Positions 7,433-14,410 of a DNA stretch of 42,690 nt are shown here, one piece after another. A program made the position numbers and the translations under genes. The notes beneath the pieces were generated by a model, which was not told the DNA's origin, did not search any database, and was given only the letters and a program-made list of their open reading frames with translations. Source of the stretch: a virus; IMG/VR virus record IMGVR_UViG_3300044825_002244, positions 1 to 42,690 of that record. One strand, given 5' to 3'. The number at the start of each line of letters is the position of its first letter. Position 1 is the first letter of the stretch.

Positions 7433-7797
7433 GCGCGCAAGTCATCGCCTTTGAGGGGCACGCCCCCCGGGCCTACCACCCGGCCAGCCCGGTCACACCC
7501 TTCCGCGCCCTGCCGCCGCGTGGCCTGCAGATGGATTTCGGCACCCTCCTGGGCAAGGTCGAGCGCACACTGCGCTGGCTCGACCGGCACCAGATCGAGG
7601 TCGTCGCCTTTGCCTGCTCGACGCTGCGCGGCGCCCGGGTGCACGCCCGCGGTACCGCCCGCCTGCATCAGATCCTGGCTGAAGATATGGTCTCGCGCGG
7701 TCACCAGATGACCGGCGCCGGCCGCTTCGAGCAGATGGAAGCGCGCGACCCTTCGACCGGCGTGCTGATCTGCTGGGAAGAAGAGGTGGTGCGATGA
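7429..7797 (+). CDS. Early-operon hypothetical protein
   Basis: 122 residues starting at the ATGA overlap with gemA and served by AGGAG at 7416-7420. After a proline-rich 35-residue N-terminus there is a compact alpha/beta region (FGTLLGKVERTLRWLDRHQI, EVVAFACSTLRGARVHAR) and an acidic end (VLICWEEEVVR). Not recognised as a known family. The segment around residues 50-110 has alternating strands and helices suggesting a globular domain. Position between GemA and a small membrane protein is typical accessory early-region content. Confidence 0.65.
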   Translation: MSAQVIAFEGHAPRAYHPASPVTPFRALPPRGLQMDFGTLLGKVERTLRWLDRHQIEVVAFACSTLRGARVHARGTARLHQILAEDMVSRGHQMTGAGRFEQMEARDPSTGVLICWEEEVVR

Positions 7798-7982
7798 GCG
7801 AATCCGTCTTCGGGCTCTACCTCCTGGTCTATGTGCTGCTCGCCGTCCTCACCATCGGCCTGCCGATTCTCCGGCCGCTGGCGCTGATCTGGTCCCGCTT
7901 CTGGGCCGCTGTGATCATCGCCATCTACCTCGGCAAACCCTGGCGCGTCGCCCGCGACCGTGCCCGGCGGGAGATCTCCTGA
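7794..7982 (+). CDS. Small membrane protein
   Basis: 62 residues dominated by two hydrophobic stretches: about residues 5-31 (VFGLYLLVYVLLAVLTIGLP onward) and about 32-47 (IWSRFWAAVIIAIYLG), followed by a basic tail (RVARDRARREIS). This predicts one or two inner-membrane helices with the tail in the cytoplasm. Function unknown; such early membrane peptides can act in exclusion or modify the host envelope, but nothing here proves that. ATGA overlap upstream and TGATG junction downstream show strict coupling. Confidence 0.65.
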   Translation: MSESVFGLYLLVYVLLAVLTIGLPILRPLALIWSRFWAAVIIAIYLGKPWRVARDRARREIS

Positions 7983-8659
7983 TGCCCGCCACCGTCAAGA
8001 TCGTCTGGACCGAGGAGGAAGACGCGCACCTTCTCAAGCTGCGGCGGCTCGGCTACAGCAATGAGCGGATCGCCGAATCGGTCGGCCGGCCGCGCTCGAC
8101 CGTCGGCCATCGCGTGCTCAAGCTCATCGCCGACCTCTCGCCGGAACAGCTGGCGGCGATGGGCGACCCCAAGACGGATCCCGTCGAGCCGCCACCCGTG
8201 TTGCGCGCTGACGTCCTCTCGCATCGGGCCATCGGCTGGACAGACGCCATGGACGAGCAGATCACCGAGCTGAGAAATGGCGGCATGAGCTATCGCAAGA
8301 TCGGCCTGGTGGTCGGCCGCCATGAATCGACGGTCTGGGACCGGCTGATGAAGCTCGCCGAGCAACAGACGGCAGCGCCAGGGCAGCCCGCAGCGGCGAG
8401 AGTTGCGGGCAAGCCCAGAGGCCGCGCGGACTTCTTCCGCCGGCCAGCCGGCCCGGTACCTGCCAACCCGGATCCACCGGCGAGCCCGCGCGACCCGGGC
8501 TACCGCAAATGCCTGGGCGCCGACTGCGGCAAGTTTTTTTGGTCCCCGTCGGCCGCCGTCAGGATTTGCCCGAACTGCAAGAAAAATGCGAGTCGACCGG
8601 ACGGTTATGGCAATGGCCGCGCGATCGCGGATACCTCTGAGTTTGTCCTGCGCCTGTGA
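7982..8659 (+). CDS. Double GcrA/SANT-like HTH protein with C-terminal zinc knuckle
   Basis: 225 residues with two copies of the same DNA-binding unit. One is at about 9-49 (WTEEEDAHLLKLRRLGYSNE, VGRPRSTVGHRVLKL); the other at about 86-126 (WTDAMDEQITELRNGGMSYR, VGRHESTVWDRLMKL). Each has the W-T-x-x-x-D start and IA/IG-x-x-VGR-x-x-STV recognition helix seen in GcrA-like and Myb/SANT-type HTHs. After a proline-rich linker come four cysteines, C177, C182, C196 and C199 (CLGADCG, CPNC), a probable zinc site. Probably a phage transcription regulator, whose target is unknown. Starts at a TGATG junction with the preceding gene. Confidence 0.75.
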   Translation: MPATVKIVWTEEEDAHLLKLRRLGYSNERIAESVGRPRSTVGHRVLKLIADLSPEQLAAMGDPKTDPVEPPPVLRADVLSHRAIGWTDAMDEQITELRNGGMSYRKIGLVVGRHESTVWDRLMKLAEQQTAAPGQPAAARVAGKPRGRADFFRRPAGPVPANPDPPASPRDPGYRKCLGADCGKFFWSPSAAVRICPNCKKNASRPDGYGNGRAIADTSEFVLRL

Positions 8660-8712
8660 CCTGGCCCCAGCCAATCACCCAACCAACCCCCCACCACCCA
8701 CGAAAGGACCCC

Positions 8713-9354
8713 ATGACACCCACCCTCACCCCCGAGAAACCCGCCGCGGCGCCCGCGCCAGCGGGCTACATGCAGGACGGCGCCGGCCGCCTGGTGCCGC
8801 TCGAGACGATCAAGCCGATCGACCTGGAGCGCGACAAACTCGTGCTCGAACTGGTCGCGCACGCCAAGGCGCTCAGCCAGCAGATTCGCGCCTTCAAGAC
8901 GCAAGCCTTCGGCGACATCGACGCCTTCTGCGACCTCTCCGCCGAGATGTATGGCGTCAAACGAGGCGGCAACAAGGGCAATGTCTGCCTGTTCAGCTTC
9001 GACCAGAAATACAAGGTCCTGCGCGCGATCGCCGAGTACATCAGCTTCGACGAGCGCCTGCAGACCGCCAAGGTGCTGGTCGACGAGTGCATCCACGAAT
9101 GGGCGGCCGACAGCCGGCCCGAGCTGCAGGCGCTGATCAACCAGGCGTTCCAGGTGGATAAGGCCGGCAAGATCAACACCGGCCGGGTGCTCGCCCTGCG
9201 CCGCCTGGAGATTGACGACCCGCGCTGGCAGCTGGCCATGAAGGCGATTTCCGAGGCGGTGCAGGTGATCGGCAGCAAGACCTACGTGCGGGTTTTCGAG
9301 CGGATTTCGAGCGGCGAGTATGTGCCGATCGCGCTGGATGTGGCGACCGCATGA
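8713..9354 (+). CDS. DUF3164 family protein
   Basis: 213 residues matching the DUF3164 family that is characteristic of transposable phages of the D3112/B3 type. Visible marks are GYMQDGAGRLVPLETIKPID, the FGDIDAFCDLSAEMYGVK segment and KTYVRVFERISSGEYVPIAL near the C-terminus. Its role is unknown, though it is conserved near GemA and Mor. The start at 8713 is preceded by AAAGGA (8703-8708); an upstream in-frame start at 8656 would overlap the previous gene and has no such site. It ends in an ATGA overlap with the following gene. Confidence 0.85.
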   Translation: MTPTLTPEKPAAAPAPAGYMQDGAGRLVPLETIKPIDLERDKLVLELVAHAKALSQQIRAFKTQAFGDIDAFCDLSAEMYGVKRGGNKGNVCLFSFDQKYKVLRAIAEYISFDERLQTAKVLVDECIHEWAADSRPELQALINQAFQVDKAGKINTGRVLALRRLEIDDPRWQLAMKAISEAVQVIGSKTYVRVFERISSGEYVPIALDVATA

Positions 9355-9662
9355 GCGCCGCCACCCTCACCCCCACCAAGCCGGTGCGCGCGGCACGGAA
9401 GGTAGAGCCGAAGGCAGGCAGCCTGTGCGTCGTCAATATCGGCGCTCACTTAAGCGCGGTCATGCCACTGCGAAAAGGGCTGGATCTGTTGGAAATCATG
9501 GCCGGCGCCACGATCGTCGAGCGCAATTGGGGCATAGGCGACCGTGACGAGTACTTCGAGCGAAAACAGATCGGCCCGACCGAATTGAAGATGATCGACG
9601 CAGACCAGCTCATGCCCCTACTCGCCAAGCCCGCGCCGAAAGAAAGCGGGGTAAAGCCATGA
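9351..9662 (+). CDS. Early-operon hypothetical protein
   Basis: 103 residues: a basic 25-residue N-terminus, then a small alpha/beta stretch (CVVNIGAHLSAVMPLRKGLD, LLEIMAGATIVERNWG) and a charged C-terminus with a DRDEYFERKQIGPTELKMI segment. No recognised domain. It overlaps DUF3164 and the Lar-like gene by four bases each (ATGA), so is co-translated with them. Confidence 0.65.
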   Translation: MSAATLTPTKPVRAARKVEPKAGSLCVVNIGAHLSAVMPLRKGLDLLEIMAGATIVERNWGIGDRDEYFERKQIGPTELKMIDADQLMPLLAKPAPKESGVKP

Positions 9663-9985
9663 TCGCCTCCCCGTGCCCCTTCTGCGGATCGCACCAGGTC
9701 CATGTCGAACAGTGGAGCGATATGGTGACCGTCAGCTGCCTCGATTGCCTGGCGATCGGCCCGGTGACGGCCGAGCAAAGCCAGGCCGAGGCCTGGGAGC
9801 GCTGGAACCGGCGCGCCAGCCCGGCAGACGGCCTCGGGCTGGCCTTGGTAGACCCGCCAGACGACCCGGACGACCCAGACGACTCCCAAGACTCGCCGGC
9901 GATCAGCGAGCCGCCGCAGCCGACCGCCTGTTTTGCCTCTGCCACGCTCGTCCAAAAAACCCACTACCAGAAAGGACCCCAATGA
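9659..9985 (+). CDS. Lar-like restriction-alleviation zinc-ribbon protein
   Basis: 108 residues. The N-terminal 52 residues are the Lar-type zinc ribbon: C6-P-F-C9-G-S, then C27-L-D-C30, followed by the diagnostic EAWERWNRR at about 44-52. Lar-family proteins of Rac prophage and other phages reduce type I restriction of incoming DNA, so an anti-restriction role is suggested by family. The C-terminal half is a low-complexity Asp/Pro run (PPDDPDDPDDSQDSP) and is probably disordered; an acidic, DNA-mimic-like tail is possible but speculative. Overlaps both neighbours by ATGA. Confidence 0.75.
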   Translation: MIASPCPFCGSHQVHVEQWSDMVTVSCLDCLAIGPVTAEQSQAEAWERWNRRASPADGLGLALVDPPDDPDDPDDSQDSPAISEPPQPTACFASATLVQKTHYQKGPQ

Positions 9986-10272
9986 ACTCCGCCGAACTCC
10001 TGCAGACCCTCTGCAACCTCACCAAGATCCCCAAGCCCGCCATCCGGGAAGTCCTCGAAACCGCCGGCGAACTGGTCGCCGAGGTCATCCACACCGGCGG
10101 TGAGGATGTCAGCGTGCCCGGCTTCGGCAAATTCAAGCCGGTCACCAGCCCCATCCGCCTGCAGCACCTCAATTTCCGTGATCCGCCAGACATCCGCCTC
10201 GTCGGCGGCAAGCGGCGCGCCCGCTTCGTGCCGTCGAAAACCTTCCAGGAAGGCGTCGCCGGCGCTCGCTAG
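9982..10272 (+). CDS. HU/IHF-family DNA-binding protein
   Basis: 96 residues matching the HU/IHF fold: N-terminal helical dimerisation region (AELLQTLCNLTKIPKPAIRE), the conserved PGFGKF turn at about residues 46-51, a shortened beta-arm segment and a basic end (GGKRRARFVPSKTFQEGV). HU bends DNA; in Mu, HU and IHF are needed to assemble the transpososome and enhancer complex, so a phage-encoded version could supply or replace that function. The arm lacks the classic R-N-P tip, so intercalation may differ. AAAGGA lies just upstream, and the ATG overlaps the Lar-like stop (ATGA). Confidence 0.85.
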   Translation: MNSAELLQTLCNLTKIPKPAIREVLETAGELVAEVIHTGGEDVSVPGFGKFKPVTSPIRLQHLNFRDPPDIRLVGGKRRARFVPSKTFQEGVAGAR

Positions 10273-10340
10273 CCGTCGGCCTCGCCTCATGCCACTGCGC
10301 CAGACCAGCGCGGGGGCATCGGGAGACGCCGCCAGCCAGG

Positions 10341-10383
10341 CCCGATCCGGTCTAACCCGGCCTAACCCGGCCCGATCCGGTCT
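10341..10383. repeat. Short direct repeats in the HU-mor gap
   Basis: CCCGATCCGGTCT occurs at 10341-10353 and 10371-10383, with CTAACCCGG twice between (10352-10360 and 10362-10370). They fill the 168-base gap (10273-10440) between the HU gene and the next gene. They may be regulator sites for mor or slippage-derived repeats; no function is proven. Confidence 0.55.
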
Positions 10384-10440
10384 GACCAGCCGTTAAACCG
10401 CCCCCCACACCGCCCCATTTAACGCATTGAGGACCCAGCC

Positions 10441-10659
10441 ATGACCCCCCAGCAACGCCGCCTACTCTGTCCGCTGACCCCCCAGACGCCCGTCCAGACG
10501 GTCGTCAATGCCGCCGCCGCGCTGTCCCTGGCGTGGCCCTTCTCGATCGCGCGCGAATTCGCGCTGGAATACTGCGCAACCTTCACCGCCGTGCTCGATC
10601 CGGTCAGCCTGCCGGCCGCGTGCGGTCCGCATGCTGCCGTGCGCCAGGGCGCTCGCTAG
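10441..10659 (+). CDS. Small hypothetical protein upstream of mor
   Basis: 72 residues, beginning MTPQQRRLLCPLTPQTPVQT and containing a helical middle (VVNAAAALSLAWPFSIAREF) of moderate hydrophobicity. GAGG at 10429-10432 supports the start. No family recognised. It ends six bases before mor, so the two are likely co-transcribed. Confidence 0.5.
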   Translation: MTPQQRRLLCPLTPQTPVQTVVNAAAALSLAWPFSIAREFALEYCATFTAVLDPVSLPAACGPHAAVRQGAR

Positions 10660-10665
10660 AGGCCC

Positions 10666-11100
10666 ATGAACGACACCGCCGCCGAAGACGACACAGACGC
10701 CGCCGCATTGCCGCGCTCGGTGCGCGAGATGGTCGCGCACATCGGCCTGCCGGCGACGATGACCCTCGTCCGGGTCTATGGCGGCACCGTGCTGCGCGTG
10801 CCGACCGGCGCGCGGGCAGACGGCCAGCAGCTGCTTGAACTGATCGAGCTGATCGGCGAGCCGGCTACGCGGGCGCTGATTGCTGCCTACGGCGGCGAAC
10901 GGCTATTCATCCCGCGCTGCGCGCAGGCTCTGCGCGACATGCGCGACCGGCGGATCATCGCCGCCTACGATGCCGGCCAGTCGGTCAACAGCCTCGCCCG
11001 CGAGCACACCCTGACCGACCGGCAGATCCGCACCATCCTCAAGCGCTGCCCCGGGCAGCCGGTGAGCGGGATCGGGTCGGGGCAGGGGATTTTGTTTTGA
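10666..11100 (+). CDS. mor: Mor-family middle/late transcription activator
   Basis: 144 residues of the Mor/C transcription activator family. In Mu, Mor activates the middle promoter and C the late promoters by binding upstream of weak -10 sites as dimers. Seen here are the N-terminal dimerisation part with VREMVAHIGLPATMTLVRVY, the repeated GEPATRALIAAYGGERLFIP, and a C-terminal helix-turn-helix DRRIIAAYDAGQSVNSLARE followed by TDRQIRTILKR. The double appearance of an (A/V)YGG-x-x-L-x-(I/V)P motif (about residues 37-47 and 79-89) is characteristic. Only one such gene is present, so it probably controls late transcription directly. Confidence 0.9.
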   Translation: MNDTAAEDDTDAAALPRSVREMVAHIGLPATMTLVRVYGGTVLRVPTGARADGQQLLELIELIGEPATRALIAAYGGERLFIPRCAQALRDMRDRRIIAAYDAGQSVNSLAREHTLTDRQIRTILKRCPGQPVSGIGSGQGILF

Positions 11101-11114
11101 CCAAGGAGGAAGAC

Positions 11115-11348
11115 ATGGTGGTGATATTTGAGATTGCAGGGCCATTCCGGCTGGTACCGAAGCTTGAGAAGCACGGCCAGCTCAGGCGGATGATCTGGGC
11201 GTGGTTCTCGGTGACATACCTCCCCGCGAAATTCGGCGCGATATCGAAAGCCTTCCGGCAAGACGAACGCCAGAAGTGCTTGGACGAGATCAACGCCAAC
11301 ATCAAGCTCGGCCAGCTGCCAGGCAACGGGTGGGACCAGAGCGCATAA
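11115..11348 (+). CDS. Accessory hypothetical protein
   Basis: 77 residues, start at 11115 supported by a strong AAGGAGGA at 11103-11110 (an upstream TTG in frame at 11097 is unlikely). It begins MVVIFEIAGPFRLVPKLEKH and has an amphipathic middle (LRRMIWAWFSVTYLPAKFGA). No family known. Codon use is less GC-biased than in the preceding operon. First of three small genes between mor and a terminator. Confidence 0.55.
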   Translation: MVVIFEIAGPFRLVPKLEKHGQLRRMIWAWFSVTYLPAKFGAISKAFRQDERQKCLDEINANIKLGQLPGNGWDQSA

Positions 11349-11404
11349 CGCAACGGAATGGTATTGGCGTACAACGTCATCAGGTCCGGCATGGAGGGCT
11401 GAGC

Positions 11405-11647
11405 ATGGAAAATATGTACGTTATGGTGCTCTCGCTGCAAGAGCCGGAAATCACTGCCCACTGCTTCGGCGACTGTGGAAGAGGCATCCTGGCACCGATG
11501 TTCGACCGCGACCTCGGCGGGCTGGTGCCGTGCGCACAGGAGGAGTGCCCGCACCTGGATAAGCAGATGACCGAGCCTATATGGCAGGACGGCGGCGGGC
11601 GCGACGTATATCTGCGTCGTCTGGTGACCTTGCCGCAGACTGCCTGA
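11405..11647 (+). CDS. Four-cysteine accessory protein
   Basis: 80 residues, start at 11405 with GGAGG at 11393-11397. Cysteines C20, C24, C43 and C48 (HCFGDCGRG and PCAQEECPH) could form a zinc site. The remainder is a short strand-rich N-terminus (MENMYVMVLSLQEPEI) and a basic end. No family recognised; a metal-bound small fold is inferred from cysteine spacing alone. Confidence 0.55.
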   Translation: MENMYVMVLSLQEPEITAHCFGDCGRGILAPMFDRDLGGLVPCAQEECPHLDKQMTEPIWQDGGGRDVYLRRLVTLPQTA

Positions 11648-11678
11648 GATAGCCCGCATCAACCGACGGAGATTTGCT

Positions 11679-11897
11679 ATGGTTGAAACACTGAATACGG
11701 AGAAAACGATGAAATCGCAGATTACAGAATGGTGGTGGTCGTTAGTTTGGGCAACCGGGTTAGCCTTGCCCGCGCTGCCCGCATCCATCTTGTTTGGGCG
11801 CACCGAGCTGATTGCCGGCCTTTGGCTCGGATGCCTGTTTGGGGCACTGGCCATGAGGGCCAGCATCATCGGACGGATGCGCTCCAACATCAGGTAG
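11679..11897 (+). CDS. Small two-helix membrane protein, holin candidate
   Basis: 72 residues. After a polar N-terminus there are two hydrophobic segments, about residues 19-39 (WWSLVWATGLALPALPASIL) and about 44-63 (LIAGLWLGCLFGALAMRASI), followed by a basic tail (GRMRSNIR). Two in-frame ATGs, at 11679 and 11709, each have their own ribosome site (GGAG at 11668-11671; GGAGA at 11699-11703). The size, topology and dual start recall phage holins, and the gene lies just before a terminator after mor where D3112-type phages carry lysis genes. No endolysin gene lies next to it, so holin is a hypothesis only. Confidence 0.55.
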   Translation: MVETLNTEKTMKSQITEWWWSLVWATGLALPALPASILFGRTELIAGLWLGCLFGALAMRASIIGRMRSNIR

Positions 11898-11930
11898 CTT
11901 GATGCCCCGCATAACCAGGCCAACCTAACC

Positions 11931-11954
11931 AAGCCCGCCCCGTGCGGGCTTTTT
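11931..11954 (+). terminator. Rho-independent terminator after the early/middle region
   Basis: AAGCCCG at 11931-11937 and CGGGCTT at 11945-11951 form a seven-base-pair stem with a seven-base loop, followed by a T run to 11954. It separates the mor-containing transcription unit from the late/structural genes starting at 12057. Confidence 0.8.
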
Positions 11955-12056
11955 CATGGCCGCTCATGAACCGCTTCAAGCCCGGCCCGCCCCCCGCGCG
12001 CGCATAGACTGGACAGAATCAGCACCCCGTTGACTGTCTTTTCAGGAGCCCAAAAC

Positions 12057-12584
12057 ATGCGCCTTTTCTCCCGCCTTCGCCCCCTGCTGGCCGCCGCTGC
12101 GATCGTCCTCGCGCTACAGGCCGCGTGGTTTTCGCAGGCCGTCGCCGGCTCGTTCACAGACTTCGCCGAAAACAAGTTGGTCGATACCATCTTCCGCGGG
12201 CAGGCCAGCGGCATCCCGGCCTCGTGGTATGTCGGCCTGGACACCGTCGCCTGTGGCGAGACCGGCAGCGGGACCGAAGTCTCGGGGGGCTCGTATGCCC
12301 GCGTCGCGGTCACCTCCAACCTCACCAACTGGGCCGGCACGCAGTCGGCCGGCTCGACCGTGGCCAGTAGCGGCACCGGCGGCACGACCAGCAACAACGG
12401 CGCGCTGACCTTCCCGGCGCCGACCGCAAACTGGGGCGTCGTCAATAGCGTGCGCATCTGGGATGCCGCCTCTGCCGGCAATGCCTGGATCTGCTTCAAC
12501 CTCGCAGCCGCCAAGACCATCAACAACGGCGACGCCGCGCCGTCTTTCGCCGCTGGCGCGCTGACGGTACAGATCGACAACTAA
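12057..12584 (+). CDS. Signal-peptide-bearing phage-fibre-domain protein
   Basis: 175 residues. The N-terminus is a textbook Sec signal peptide: basic MRLFSRLRPL, a long hydrophobic core and AVA-G at about 28-31. The mature part resembles a widespread phage virion/tail-fibre domain with the order LVDTIFRG, ASWYVGLDTVACGETGSGTE, SGGSYARVAV, a Gly/Ser/Thr-rich segment, GALTFPAPTANWGVVNSVRI and a terminal GD-x-PSF-x-AGALTVQI. Such domains normally lack signal peptides because phage tails assemble in the cytoplasm. AGGAG at 12044-12048 supports the start. It could be a secreted decoy or surface protein, or an unusual fibre; export is predicted, not shown. Confidence 0.75.
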   Translation: MRLFSRLRPLLAAAAIVLALQAAWFSQAVAGSFTDFAENKLVDTIFRGQASGIPASWYVGLDTVACGETGSGTEVSGGSYARVAVTSNLTNWAGTQSAGSTVASSGTGGTTSNNGALTFPAPTANWGVVNSVRIWDAASAGNAWICFNLAAAKTINNGDAAPSFAAGALTVQIDN

Positions 12585-12609
12585 GCCACCCAGGCGTCCA
12601 TCCCCAGCC

Positions 12610-12831
12610 ATGCCCATCATCTCATCCTCCCGCGTCACCGACCAGCATGCGCAGCCAGGCGGCGGGCGCTGGACGGTCGAGACGCACATCGACAGCGACG
12701 GCAATAGCTACACCGTCGGCCCTTACCTGTGGGATGGCGTGGTCGATCGTGATGCGCTGATGGCGTCGCGGGCGGCAGCGCTCGCCGCGACCCTGGCCGC
12801 AGCAGAGCTTGAGCGCCTGCTGGACGACTGA
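12610..12831 (+). CDS. Small fibre-cassette protein
   Basis: 73 residues. The N-terminal half (MPIISSSRVTDQHAQPGGGR, WTVETHIDSDGNSYTVGPYL) resembles short tail/fibre-associated phage proteins that start with PxISS and include WxxETHxDxxGxxY. The C-terminus is an Ala-rich helix (RAAALAATLAAAELERLLDD). It lies between the secreted fibre-like protein and another small gene and is probably a virion component. No exact family asserted. Confidence 0.6.
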   Translation: MPIISSSRVTDQHAQPGGGRWTVETHIDSDGNSYTVGPYLWDGVVDRDALMASRAAALAATLAAAELERLLDD

Positions 12832-12833
12832 TC

Positions 12834-13088
12834 ATGGCTCTCGCTCTCAAACACCAGACCAAGGCGCAGCTGCGCAACCGGCTGCGCCTGGCGTACCGCA
12901 ATGCCGACGGCGAGCGGTTGGCAAAGATCGCTCATCGCATCCTGCGGCTGATTGAGGAGGGCGATTTCACGGACGCGCAAATTCAGGCCGAGTTCGGCAA
13001 GGACGATGCGCAGTACGTGGTATTCAAGGCGCGACTGACCAAGCTGCGTGAATCGCTGCTCGATCTGCGATCGGCAAAGGGCGACTGA
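12834..13088 (+). CDS. Small helical fibre-cassette protein
   Basis: 84 residues, almost entirely helical and charged: MALALKHQTKAQLRNRLRLA, then IAHRILRLIEEGDFTDAQIQ and a C-terminal LTKLRESLLDLRSAKGD. Similar small helical proteins accompany tail-fibre genes in several phage groups, but its role is not known. Separated by two bases from the previous stop and joined to the next gene by TGATG. Confidence 0.6.
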   Translation: MALALKHQTKAQLRNRLRLAYRNADGERLAKIAHRILRLIEEGDFTDAQIQAEFGKDDAQYVVFKARLTKLRESLLDLRSAKGD

Positions 13089-14407
13089 TGACGACCTATT
13101 ACGTATCTGATACCGGAGATAACGGGGCCGGCACCTCGTGGGCCACCGCCAAGACCACGCTGGCCGGGGCGATCGCGCTCGCCACCGCATCGGGTGACGT
13201 CATTCTGGTCGACAAGGACCACACTGGGGACAGCGCGCTGGCAGCCAACACGACATGGACTGCGCTCAACAACATCTCGATTATCTGCGTCGACAAGGAC
13301 GCCAGCGACGCTTTGGCAGAAATGGGTGAAGCGGCATGGCTTGGTTCCTCGTCAACACACCTTGCATTGGTCTTTGCCGGGGCATACAGGGTAAAGATGT
13401 ATGGGCTGACTTTTCGCACAGCAGGGGTTACATCTGCTGCGAAACTGTCTGTATCCACCTCAGACGGATCGCACTTTGAAATTGAAAACTGCCTCTTCTG
13501 GAATGGAACCACTAGTTCGGCTGCCTATAACGTGTTCGGCGCTATATCACAAGCGAACTCGTACACGAAGCTGACGAATTGTACGATGCGGTATGGCGCA
13601 ACAGGCCAAACGGCGCAGTTATATGGCCGGAATGAATGGACGGGTTGCCGTGTTTCTTCTGCCGGGTCAACCCCAACACGGTTATTTTCGGATGGGGGTA
13701 GAGGCGGGTCTTTTCTGGGTATAGATTGTGACTTCTCATTAATCGGATCAGGGATTATATGTCCCTCAGCCCCCAACCAGGTTTTCACCTACGAGTTTGC
13801 TCGTTGCAAGTTCGGGAGCAATTACGTGCTACTCGACACGCAGGCTCCCGCCAATCTTGGGTCCGCCACCGCGCTCTCTATCGACTGCTCCAGCGACGAC
13901 ACACACGGCATCATGCACTATGCAAATGCGTTCGGATCAGTGGTGTCTGACGCTGGTATTTACTACACCACAGGCGCCGCAGCACAATCCTGGAAGGTCA
14001 CGACTACTGCGAACTGCTCGCCTGCGACCCCTTTCGTCACCCCCTGGATCGCGGCGTATCACTCTGGCGTATCCTCCATCACCCCGTGTCTGGAGATCCT
14101 GCGAGACGGGAGCGCGACGGCCTACCAGGATGACGAGGTGTGGTCCGAGTGGTCGGCAAAGGTCACGTCTGGCACGGTCCTTGGGACATCGTACTCGGAC
14201 GGGATGCCTCTGCTCGGCACCCCGGCGAATCAGGCTGCAGGGGCCGGCACGGGTGCCTGGACGGGCGAGAACGCGACCGCATGGTCGGGCAAGTGCGACT
14301 CGGGAGCGGATTTCTCGCCGGCAGAGACCGGCGAAATCCTGGCGCGGCTGGTCGTTGGCGCGCCCAGCATCACCGTCTACCTCGACCCGCAGATCCGGAC
14401 GGCCTGA
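13088..14407 (+). CDS. Right-handed beta-helix (pectate-lyase-like) fibre protein
   Basis: 439 residues. The opening MTTYYVSDTGDNGAGTSWAT matches the usual start of parallel beta-helix phage proteins (Y-V-S-x-x-G-x-D-x-x-x-G-T-S-x-A-x-P/A). Repeated short strands follow (GDVILVDKDH, NISIICVDKD, YRVKMYGLTF, HFEIENCLFW, YTKLTNCTMR, WTGCRVSS), each a likely helix rung. The C-terminal part (about 360-439) is a beta domain ending GAPSITVYLDPQI. Such proteins bind or cleave host polysaccharides. The base composition drops markedly around 13340-13760 relative to both ends, which suggests the middle was swapped in. Start at a TGATG junction. Confidence 0.75.
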   Translation: MTTYYVSDTGDNGAGTSWATAKTTLAGAIALATASGDVILVDKDHTGDSALAANTTWTALNNISIICVDKDASDALAEMGEAAWLGSSSTHLALVFAGAYRVKMYGLTFRTAGVTSAAKLSVSTSDGSHFEIENCLFWNGTTSSAAYNVFGAISQANSYTKLTNCTMRYGATGQTAQLYGRNEWTGCRVSSAGSTPTRLFSDGGRGGSFLGIDCDFSLIGSGIICPSAPNQVFTYEFARCKFGSNYVLLDTQAPANLGSATALSIDCSSDDTHGIMHYANAFGSVVSDAGIYYTTGAAAQSWKVTTTANCSPATPFVTPWIAAYHSGVSSITPCLEILRDGSATAYQDDEVWSEWSAKVTSGTVLGTSYSDGMPLLGTPANQAAGAGTGAWTGENATAWSGKCDSGADFSPAETGEILARLVVGAPSITVYLDPQIRTA

Positions 14408-14410
14408 CCC

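Noticed and set aside
10341-10383. CRISPR-like array
   Set aside because: Repeats are 9-13 bases without regular spacers; no CRISPR or cas genes occur in the window.
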